A stretch of 46,256 nucleotides of DNA from contig JAUJMY010000019.1 of the NCBI GenBank assembly GCA_030446625.1, positions 1 to 46,256 on the forward strand, given 5' to 3'. Below, in pieces: positions 41,105 to 46,256 of this stretch. The first letter of the stretch is position 1, and each line of letters opens with the position of its first letter. Both the position numbers and the translations under genes were made by a program. The notes below the pieces were generated by a model. It saw nothing but the letters and a program-made list of their open reading frames with translations, had not been told where the DNA came from and did no database searches. This DNA comes from Gaiellaceae bacterium (lineage in GTDB: Bacteria > Actinomycetota > Thermoleophilia > Gaiellales > Gaiellaceae).

Positions 41105-41503
41105 CGAGCTAGCGGTGGCCGGGCCGCGCAGCTGAATGCGCGCCCGGCGCCGCGCGAGCCGTGCAGCGACACGAACTCGCCGTAGCGGCTGAGGAAGACG
41201 TCCATCGCGTCGCGCGTGCCCGCGAGCGCCTTCGCCCGCCGGTGCAGCTCCTCCATCCCGGCGCGTGTCAGCTCGTAGATGCGCCTATCCGGCCCGTCGC
41301 GCGACGGCTCCCACGCCGACCGCACGAGCGCGTCGCGCTCGAGGCCGCGCAGCGCCCGGTAGACGCCGCCCGGGTCGTCGCGGCCGAAACCGAACGGGCG
41401 CTGCGCGGCCTAGCAGCTCGTACCCGTGCGCCGGAACCTCGCGCAGGAGCAGGAGCAGGCACGGCCGGAGGAAGTTCTTCGGCAGCGGGGCGTCAGTGTG
41501 CAT
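41101..41503 (-). pseudogene. PadR family regulator with one frameshift
   Basis: The gene starts MHTDAPLPKNFLRPCLLLLLREVPAHGYELLGRA, a normal PadR winged-helix opening. After one extra base near 41405 it continues in another frame as RPFGFGRDDPGGVYRALRGLERDALVRSAWE, then SRDGPDRRIYELTRAGMEELHRRAKAL. Together this is a complete PadR-like regulator of about 134 residues; the span (403 bases) is one over a multiple of three. Start overlaps the preceding regulator by 11 bases, so both belong to the CooC operon. The frameshift could be real or a base-call error. Confidence 0.75.
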
Positions 41504-41858
41504 GGGCGCCCTCCAGCCGCTCCTCGAGGCAGCGTGCCGCCTCCTCGGGCGAGTCGTGGCACCAGCAGTCGGCGTCGCATTCGCCGTGCGCCTGGCCCGT
41601 CAGTCCGGCGAACTCCTCCGCGAACGAGCGCTTCCCGAGCTCCTCGCCTTTCGCCGTCATCCGGAACCCGCCGGCCGCGCGCTCGAGGTAGCCCTCTCGG
41701 GCCGCGCGCTCGAGATATGGCTCGAGCGTCGCCGCGGGAACGGCGAGGAAGCGCGCGAGCTCTGCCGTCGAGGGGGTGTCGCCGAAGCCCTCGCCGTGCA
41801 TCCAGTACATCGCCTGGAGGACCTCCTCGCGGACTCTCAGCGCGTCAAGGTCGCTCAT
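41493..41858 (-). CDS. Winged-helix regulator with Cys/His-rich C-terminus
   Basis: A 121-aa protein. Residues about 8-75 form a winged helix resembling DtxR/MarR-type domains (REEVLQAMYWMHGEGF, STAELARFLAVPAATLEPYLERAAREGYLERAAGG). The C-terminus has a dense metal- or cluster-binding pattern: HGECDADCWCHDSPEEAARC, giving Cys-x3-Cys-x-Cys and a later Cys, with His residues, ending in GAHAH. This suggests sensing of metal, redox state or an Fe-S cluster. ATG 41858 overlaps the end of the CooC-like gene by 14 bases. A role in controlling hydrogenase maturation is inferred from context. Confidence 0.72.
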   Translation of the reverse strand: MSDLDALRVREEVLQAMYWMHGEGFGDTPSTAELARFLAVPAATLEPYLERAAREGYLERAAGGFRMTAKGEELGKRSFAEEFAGLTGQAHGECDADCWCHDSPEEAARCLEERLEGAHAH

Positions 41859-42609
41859 CGCCCGCCAGCGCCATAGCGACTTCGCCGATCGCGCGCACTG
41901 CCGGAGAGTCCGGGGCGAAGTCGAGAGGCGCCACCCCGGCGCGCTCGGCCTCCGGCAACCGCTCGTCGTACGGGACGACGCCGGCCACCTCGAGCCCGTG
42001 CTGCTCGGCGAACTCGTGGACGGCCGCGAGCTCGTGCTCGTCGCGGACCTTGTTGGCGACGAGCGCGACGCGCTCGAGCCCGAGGTCCTTCCCGAGCAAC
42101 GCCATCCTCCGTCCCGTCTCGAGCGACTTGTAGTACGGCTCGACGACAGCCAGCATCGAGTCGGCGTAGCGGGCGGTGCCGCGGGAGAGGTGCTCGGGCG
42201 ACGCTTCGGTGTCGAGGATGCAGACCTCGTCCTCGGCGCCGGCTGCGACTTCGATGACGCTACGCACGGTAGCGTGCATGCTGCACAGTCACCCCGCGCC
42301 CGCGTGCTGCGGATGCGCCATGACGAGCAGCGTCACGCCATCGGGCGCCTTGACGGAATGCGTGGCGCAGATCTCCTCCAGCGTCTTCGCGAGCCGCGCG
42401 CCCTCCGGCGTCCGGTCGAGCAGGTCGCGCGTGAGCGTCGGGAGGTCGGACATCTGCTCCGGCGGGATACCTAGCGTCAGCGCGAGGTTCGGGTTCGAGT
42501 CGCCGTCGATCGCGAGGACGCGGTGGCCGCTGCGCGCGAGCAGGCGCGCCATCGTGCCGGAGATCGACGTCTTGCCGGAGCCCCCCTTACCCGCGACCGC
42601 GAGCTTCAC
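41845..42609 (-). CDS. CooC-like ATPase with in-frame TGA at CxC position (candidate selenoprotein)
   Basis: MinD/CooC-type ATPase of 254 codons if the internal TGA is read through. Deviant Walker A GKGGSGKTS is at residues 7-15, IDGDSNPNLALTLGI follows, VTLLVMAHPQHAGAG leads to TGA at codon 107, then LCSMHATVRSVIEVAAGAEDEVCILDTEASPEHLSRG continues in the same frame to a normal end. CooC proteins insert Ni in CO dehydrogenase and dimerise through a CxC metal site in a GxGCxC context. The TGA stands exactly at the first Cys (TGA-Leu-Cys109). Selenocysteine, a Cys-to-stop mutation or a base error are the options. GTG 42609 lies seven bases after TAGGAT, so it is leaderless; it is divergent from the NifU-like gene. 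Confidence 0.8.
42257..42275 (-). promoter_or_regulatory. Candidate bacterial SECIS hairpin downstream of the CooC TGA
   Basis: On the mRNA a perfect 7-bp stem ACGCUAC/GUAGCGU closes loop CGUGC. The stem begins 13 bases and the loop 20 bases after the UGA, with G in the second loop position. Published bacterial SECIS criteria ask for an apical loop roughly 16-37 bases from UGA and a G among the first two loop bases. An alternative overlapping hairpin with loop CUAC is also possible. Not tested by folding. Confidence 0.4.
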
Positions 42610-42616
42610 GCGGCGG

Positions 42617-42622
42617 ATCCTA
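42617..42622 (-). promoter_or_regulatory. -10-like TAGGAT, leaderless CooC-like gene
   Basis: TAGGAT, the actinobacterial -10 consensus form, ends seven bases before GTG 42609. No Shine-Dalgarno is present. Confidence 0.5.
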
Positions 42623-42629
42623 CCGCCGT

Positions 42630-42635
42630 TAGAGT
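42630..42635 (+). promoter_or_regulatory. -10-like TAGAGT, leaderless NifU-like gene
   Basis: TAGAGT ends six bases before GTG 42642. It lies only seven bases from the oppositely directed TAGGAT of the CooC-like gene, so the two promoters overlap. Confidence 0.45.
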
Positions 42636-42641
42636 CTCGGC

Positions 42642-43160
42642 GTGGTGGGTCTCGACGCTCTCCTCGGGCGGCTCGAGGAGCTGCTGAGCCGGATCGACGA
42701 GCTCGACGAGCCGCTGCGGTCGGAGATCTTCGAGCTGCTCGACGGGATCGACGCCCTGCACCGGTCGGCGCTCGCGCGGCTCGAGGACGCGCTCGATCCC
42801 GCGCTCCTGGAGAGCCTCCGCGCGCGCGAGCCCGCGCTCGCGTGGCTCTTCGACGCGTACGGCGTCGCCGTCGACGAGCGCGCGGCCACAGAGGCCGCTC
42901 TCGAGTCGGTGCGCCCGTACATCCACTCGCACGGCGGCACGGTCGAGGTGCTTGGTGTCGAGCGCGGCGTCGTGCGACTGCGGCTCTCCGGCGCGTGCTC
43001 CGGCTGCACCGCGTCCGCGATCACGCTCCGCGACGGCGTCGAAACGGCGCTCCGCGAAGGCTTTCCCGGCTTCGTGGGACTCGAGGTCGAGGAGGACGAC
43101 GCACCGCCGCACCCGCCGCCGGCGCCGCTCCTCCAGATCCAGCCGCTCCGCGCCCGCTAG
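42642..43160 (+). CDS. NifU C-terminal domain (Fe-S scaffold) protein
   Basis: A 172-aa protein. Residues 1-75 are helical and acidic (LLGRLEELLSRIDELDEPLRSEIFELLDGIDAL). Residues about 80-150 are a NifU-like domain: VRPYIHSHGGTVEVLGVERGVVRLRLSGACSGCTASAITLRDGVETAL, with the CxxC cluster site. NifU/NfuA domains carry Fe-S clusters to targets. In actinobacterial [NiFe]-hydrogenase loci a NifU-like gene is a regular member, so cluster delivery to hydrogenase subunits is plausible. A proline-rich tail follows. The stop shares CTAG with the convergent maturation protease. Confidence 0.9.
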   Translation: MVGLDALLGRLEELLSRIDELDEPLRSEIFELLDGIDALHRSALARLEDALDPALLESLRAREPALAWLFDAYGVAVDERAATEAALESVRPYIHSHGGTVEVLGVERGVVRLRLSGACSGCTASAITLRDGVETALREGFPGFVGLEVEEDDAPPHPPPAPLLQIQPLRAR

Positions 43161-43657
43161 TCGGGCCAGACGATCCCGACGCCCTGGACGAGGCGGCGGA
43201 CCTCCGCCGCGGCCGCGTCGACGCTCCGCTCGAGCGCCGGCGAGAGCCCTTCGCCGAGCCGCTGCGCGTCGAGTGGCTGGCAGCCGACCACCCATAGCGT
43301 CTCGGGCAGGACACCGAGCGCGGCCGCGAGCATGAAAGCCCGCTCCGGGGTCGCGTAGTGCATGTCGGCCAGCTCGTCCCGGCGCTCGTCGGCAGACATC
43401 GCCGCGACGTCGCGGACGTCCGGGCGGACGACGACGACGGTGCCGGGCGGGCTGGCGACGTCGACGGCATCGATCGCGATCAGCGCGTCCACGGGGTCGA
43501 AGAGGGCCTGGACGAGGTGGATGCCCCCGATGCCCGTGTCCAGGATCCGGACACCGTCGGGGACGCTTCGAGCGAGAAGGCGCTGCGCGACGACGACGCC
43601 GAAGCCGTCGTCGCCGCGCAGGACGTTCCCGACGCCGGCGACGAGAACCTTCGGCAC
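43157..43657 (-). CDS. Hydrogenase maturation protease
   Basis: HyaD/HybD-type endopeptidase of 166 aa that trims the large-subunit C-terminus after Ni insertion. Opening VLVAGVGNVLRGDDGFGVVVAQRLL holds the first Ni-sensing acidic residue. LDTGIGGIHLVQALFDPVDALIAIDAVDVASPPGTVVVV has the second, and ADMHYATPERAFML the His. Family length is about 160 aa. GTG 43657 is seven bases after TATCCT, so it is probably leaderless. The frame continues upstream without similarity. It is divergent from the TPR gene by 20 bases. Confidence 0.92.
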   Translation of the reverse strand: MPKVLVAGVGNVLRGDDGFGVVVAQRLLARSVPDGVRILDTGIGGIHLVQALFDPVDALIAIDAVDVASPPGTVVVVRPDVRDVAAMSADERRDELADMHYATPERAFMLAAALGVLPETLWVVGCQPLDAQRLGEGLSPALERSVDAAAAEVRRLVQGVGIVWPD

Positions 43658-43664
43658 TTCCGGC

Positions 43665-43670
43665 AGGATA
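43665..43670 (-). promoter_or_regulatory. -10-like TATCCT, leaderless maturation protease
   Basis: TATCCT ends seven bases before GTG 43657, within a 20-base divergent gap to the TPR gene at 43678. Confidence 0.45.
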
Positions 43671-43677
43671 GGCGCGC

Positions 43678-44910
43678 ATGGAGGCTCCGGAGGCCGCGAT
43701 CGGGGAGCTCGAGGAGCGTCTCGGCCGCTACCGGCGCGACCGGTATCCCGTGCAGCACGCGACGGCCCAGTTCCACCTCGGCGTCGCGCTCGCCGGGATC
43801 GGCGACGTGGAGCGCGCCGAAGCGGCGCTGGCGACGGCGGCGGAGCTGTTCGACCCGCGCACGCTGCGCGCCGAGCACGCGAAGGCGCTGAACGCGCTCG
43901 GCTCGGTCGTCCGCCTCGCCGGGCGGCCCGAGGAGGCGGCACAGATCTTCGGGCGGGCGGCGAGCGCGTTCGAGACGGACGGCCTGCGCGTGGAGCAGGC
44001 GGCGGCGTGCTTCAACCTCGGGCTCGTCCGACGCGAGCTGGACGACGTGCGCGGCTCGATCACGGCTTTCACCCGCGCGCAGGGGCTCTTCGACGCGGCG
44101 CACGCAGCAGCTCACGCCGCCGCGGCCGCGCGCGAGCTCGGCGCGTCGCTCTTCGCGGCAGGCGAGCTCGATGCCGCGCGCGACGCGCTCGAACACGCGG
44201 TCGCGGGGGCGGCGCGCGCCGGCGACGCGCTCGGCGCCGGCTCGGCTGCGAACGTCCTCGGGCTCGTCGAACTCGCAGCGGGCCGCCCGGGGGACGCGGT
44301 CGCTGCCTTCGTCACGGCAGCCGCCGCGCACGCGCGGCGCGTGCGTCCGGCGGAGCATGCGATGGCGAAGGCGAACCTCGCTCTCGCGCACGAGCAGGTC
44401 GGCGACCCGCTCCGGGCACGCGTCGCCGCCCACCAGGCTCTCGGCGTGCCGGACGCGCCGCCGCCGGTGCGCGCTCAGGCGGAGACGGTGCTGCGTCGTG
44501 TCGGACCTGGCGATCCGGACGACGTCTCCGCGCTGCTCGCGGACGAGGGGCCGGAGGCGCGGGCGGCGCTCGTGCGCGACGAGCTGGGACGCTGGGTCGA
44601 CGTCCCGGACGGCGACCGGGCGCGAGAGGCCGCGGCATGGGTCGACGGTCAGCTCGCGCGACCGGCCGCGGCCCTCACGCTCGCGGAAGCGTGGCTCGCA
44701 GGGATCCTCGAGCTCCCGCCGGCGGAGCTCGAGGCCGTCGCTCGCGCCGTCGTGGCAGCTCTGGCGCACTGCGATCCGGCGGCGCAGGAGCGGTTCCGCG
44801 CCGAGGTGTCGATGGCGCTGGCGCGCTTCCACGTCCCGCAGCTGATCCGGCTGCGCGACACGTTCAACCGGATCGCGACGGAGCTCGGCGAGGAAGCGGC
44901 GTGGAGGTGA
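43678..44910 (+). CDS. TPR-repeat protein of the hydrogenase locus
   Basis: A 410-aa soluble protein. Residues about 20-260 hold at least five tetratricopeptide-like repeats (e.g. TAQFHLGVALAGIGDVERAEAALATAAELFD and ACFNLGLVRRELDDVRGSITAFTRAQGLFD). After 265 comes a different helical domain with DELGRWVDVPDGDRAREAAAWVDGQLARP and a conserved-looking end (RFHVPQLIRLRDTFNRIATELGEEA). A helical scaffold for assembly of other proteins is plausible. Similar TPR genes occur in actinobacterial hydrogenase clusters, from memory. It is GTGA-coupled to the biotin-ligase-like gene. Confidence 0.82.
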   Translation: MEAPEAAIGELEERLGRYRRDRYPVQHATAQFHLGVALAGIGDVERAEAALATAAELFDPRTLRAEHAKALNALGSVVRLAGRPEEAAQIFGRAASAFETDGLRVEQAAACFNLGLVRRELDDVRGSITAFTRAQGLFDAAHAAAHAAAAARELGASLFAAGELDAARDALEHAVAGAARAGDALGAGSAANVLGLVELAAGRPGDAVAAFVTAAAAHARRVRPAEHAMAKANLALAHEQVGDPLRARVAAHQALGVPDAPPPVRAQAETVLRRVGPGDPDDVSALLADEGPEARAALVRDELGRWVDVPDGDRAREAAAWVDGQLARPAAALTLAEAWLAGILELPPAELEAVARAVVAALAHCDPAAQERFRAEVSMALARFHVPQLIRLRDTFNRIATELGEEAAWR

Positions 44911-45617
44911 GCGCCGACCTCGCGCGGGAGGCGCTCGCGGCGGCGCTGCCGGAACGGCCGGTGAGGACGTATCCCGCGCTCGTCTCGACCGAGGCCGACG
45001 CGCTCGCGTGGGCTCGCTCCGGTGCGCCGCACGGCGCCGTCGTCGTCGCGGACTACCAGCTCGCCGCACACGGCCGCGCCGGCGTCGAGTGGGCAGTCGT
45101 GCCCGGCCGCGATCTCGCCTTCTCCGTCGTGCTCCGGCCGCAGCTCGAGGCGGAGCGCGAGGGCTGGCTCTACACGGTCGCCACGACCGCGCTCGCAGAC
45201 GTCTGCGGCGACGACGCGGCCATCGCCTGGCCGGACGAGGTGCTGCGCGCCGGGCGCCGCCTCGGCGCCCTCGCGGCCCAGGTCGACACGGAGTCGACGC
45301 CGAGCGGGTGGGCGGTCGTGAGCTTCCACCTCCCGAACGCCTGCCCGCACCGCGCCGCGCGCCTCGCGCGGCTGGTGCCGGCGCTCGAGCGGCGCTGCGC
45401 CGACGATCCCCGCGAGGTCCTCGCGCTCCACTGTTCGCGGTGCGAGACCCTGGGGCGCCGGGTCATCGCGACGCTGCTTCCGCTCGGCCCGAACGCGGTG
45501 CGCGTCGCCGGCGTTGCCGTCGCAACGCGCGACGACGGGTCGCTCGTGATCGAGACCGACGCGGGCCGGCGCGTCGCCGTCCCGCCGCAGACCCTCGGGT
45601 TCCTCGAGGACGGTTAG
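44907..45617 (+). CDS. Biotin/lipoate ligase-fold protein, degenerate active site
   Basis: A 236-aa protein with the BirA catalytic-domain layout but no N-terminal helix-turn-helix. STEADALAWARSGAPHGAVVVADYQLAAHGRAGVEWAVVPGRDLAFSVVLRP aligns by eye with the BirA strand-loop region. The GRGRRGR ligand loop is reduced to HGRAGVEW, and the later Lys-Gly-Gly region has no clear match (GRRLGALAAQVDT). A C-terminal SH3-like end is present (VAVATRDDGSLVIETDAGRRVAVPPQTLGFLEDG). Adenylate-forming activity is therefore doubtful; it may bind a different ligand. GTG 44907 overlaps the TPR stop. Confidence 0.68.
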   Translation: MSADLAREALAAALPERPVRTYPALVSTEADALAWARSGAPHGAVVVADYQLAAHGRAGVEWAVVPGRDLAFSVVLRPQLEAEREGWLYTVATTALADVCGDDAAIAWPDEVLRAGRRLGALAAQVDTESTPSGWAVVSFHLPNACPHRAARLARLVPALERRCADDPREVLALHCSRCETLGRRVIATLLPLGPNAVRVAGVAVATRDDGSLVIETDAGRRVAVPPQTLGFLEDG

Positions 45618-45790
45618 TTCTCGGGCGGCGCCTGCGACGGTTGCCGCGGCGGCACGTACGGCTTCGTCGCGCGGTGCTCGCGCATCCAGAGCGAGTGCTC
45701 CTCCGTCAGCTCGTCGCCTTGCTCGGTCGTCCGGCGCAGCGACCCCTCGTCCGCTGCGCTCTCGTCGTGCTCGCGATCGTTCTCGTGCAT
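45614..45790 (-). CDS. Small acidic hypothetical protein
   Basis: A 58-aa hydrophilic protein, start ATG 45790. It has a charged N-terminus (HENDREHDESAADEG), a middle TTEQGDELTEEHSLWMREHRATKPY and a proline-rich end. No domain recognised. A longer frame exists upstream but would overlap the next gene and lacks protein-like composition. Its TAA shares bases with the convergent biotin-ligase-like stop, and 29 bases separate it from the maturation protease-like gene. Confidence 0.6.
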   Translation of the reverse strand: MHENDREHDESAADEGSLRRTTEQGDELTEEHSLWMREHRATKPYVPPRQPSQAPPEN

Positions 45791-45819
45791 GTCGTCCGCG
45801 TACCCGCTCGCGCCCCGCG

Positions 45820-46256
45820 CTATGCCACCTGCGTCGGCATCGCCCGGCCAGACAGCACGAGCTCGATCTCGCTGCGGACGAGCCGCGCCGCTTCGGCGAG
45901 CTTCTCCGCGACGGCCGGCGAGAGCTCGTCCGCCGGCCCGTGGAGCGCCGGCTCGATCTCGATCGTCACGGCGTGCGGGGGCAGCGCTTCGAGCGCGACG
46001 GCGACCTCGACGACGAGGTCGATCGTCACGTACCCGGTGACCGCGGCGCTGATCGCCCACTGGAGCTCGTCGGGAGAAAGGTCGGGTCGCTCGACCGGCC
46101 GCCGCTCGAGCGTCCCCGGCGGCCGCCCGCGCTCCGCCGCGCCGACGAGCACGAGCGCGCGCGGCCGCAGGTCCTGGAGCCTCTGCGCGACCGCGACGCC
46201 GCCGTAGTGGAGGTCCTCGACGACGACGCCGGAGCCGAGAGCGTCGCCCGCGAGGA
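45820..46256 (-). CDS. Hydrogenase maturation protease-like protein, 5' end outside window
   Basis: The C-terminal 145 residues of a protein cut by the window end. Visible text is GDALGSGVVVEDLHYGGVAVAQRLQDLRPRALVLVGAAERGRPPGTLERRPV, then DLSPDELQWAISAAVTGYVTIDLVVEVAVALEALP and VTIEIEPALHGPADELSP. The PGTL, the DLVVEVA helix and the IEIEP..ELSP close match HyaD/HycI-type maturation proteases. The metal-binding N-terminal motif is not in the window. A second protease-like gene beside the one at 43157 suggests two large subunits or a diverged accessory role. Confidence 0.65.
   Translation of the reverse strand, partial: LAGDALGSGVVVEDLHYGGVAVAQRLQDLRPRALVLVGAAERGRPPGTLERRPVERPDLSPDELQWAISAAVTGYVTIDLVVEVAVALEALPPHAVTIEIEPALHGPADELSPAVAEKLAEAARLVRSEIELVLSGRAMPTQVA

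Noticed and set aside
41845..42609. Two separate genes for the CooC-like protein halves
   Set aside because: Both halves are in the same frame with only a TGA between them. Neither half is a known stand-alone domain, and the second half's ATG has no ribosome-binding site.
45008..46207. Plus-strand open frame of 399 aa across 45008-46207
   Set aside because: It overlaps the biotin-ligase-like gene in another frame and the minus-strand protease-like gene, and has no domain-like text.

Overview
The window reads as a chromosomal segment of a high-GC (about 72%) actinobacterium, most likely class Thermoleophilia (Gaiellales/Solirubrobacterales type). The evidence is a fused CofG-CofH (FbiC) F420 synthase, an F420/PPOX-type flavoprotein, DUF6458 and DUF6220 small membrane proteins, many GTG and some TTG starts, and accessory genes of an actinobacterial-type [NiFe]-hydrogenase. 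Taxonomy is inferred from gene content, not from a marker search. No rRNA, tRNA, CRISPR array or intact mobile element was recognised. The first ~50 bases are much less GC-rich than the rest and disrupt what looks like the start of comEC.

Layout. 0.1-3.3 kb (minus): comEA and leuS; leuS is preceded by a leader that encodes a six-residue Leu-Leu peptide and then an intrinsic terminator, a candidate attenuator. 3.3-6.9 kb: lysA (+) and fbiC (-), tail to tail, sharing a CTAG stop. 6.9-11.5 kb (minus): a livG-livF-livH-livM-binding-protein branched-chain amino acid ABC operon, mostly coupled by 4-base overlaps. 11.6-18.6 kb: DUF6458, S51 peptidase, DUF255 thioredoxin-domain protein, a decayed RmlD-like reductase, DUF6220, HMG-CoA lyase, a PPOX protein, and a BMP-family lipoprotein divergent from an NrtR-type regulator. 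18.5-24.6 kb: LysR regulator with a divergent 30-residue protein and EamA transporter, an MhqD/MhqO-like pair, an SDR that lacks its Rossmann glycine motif, rsgA and a small unknown gene.

24.7-33.8 kb (+) is a very tightly packed nine-gene operon: sugar epimerase, intracellular clan-A glycosidase-like protein, short zinc dehydrogenase, Gfo/Idh/MocA oxidoreductase, one GT4-like and three tandem paralogous CgeB-like glycosyltransferases, and a methyltransferase. It looks like a biosynthetic system for a methylated glycoside or oligosaccharide of unknown structure. Its 5' UTR can fold a hairpin whose loop is complementary to the operon's own Shine-Dalgarno sequence. 33.8-40 kb: nuclease lipoprotein, SDR, GH13 alpha-glucosidase, TauE-like permease, LCP protein, cupin and a membrane protein with a helical tail.

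40-46.3 kb: a frameshifted amidase, a frameshifted PadR regulator, a Cys-rich winged-helix regulator, a CooC-like ATPase, a NifU-domain protein, two hydrogenase-maturation-protease-like genes, a TPR protein and a degenerate biotin-ligase-like protein. This resembles the maturation side of a [NiFe]-hydrogenase locus whose structural genes lie outside the window. The CooC-like gene carries an in-frame TGA exactly where the family has the first Cys of its metal-binding CxC motif. A hairpin meeting published bacterial SECIS criteria lies directly downstream, so this could be an undescribed selenoprotein; a nonsense mutation or base error is the main alternative.

A recurrent pattern, TANNNT followed 6-7 bases later by ATG/GTG/TTG without a Shine-Dalgarno sequence, suggests that many first genes here are leaderless.
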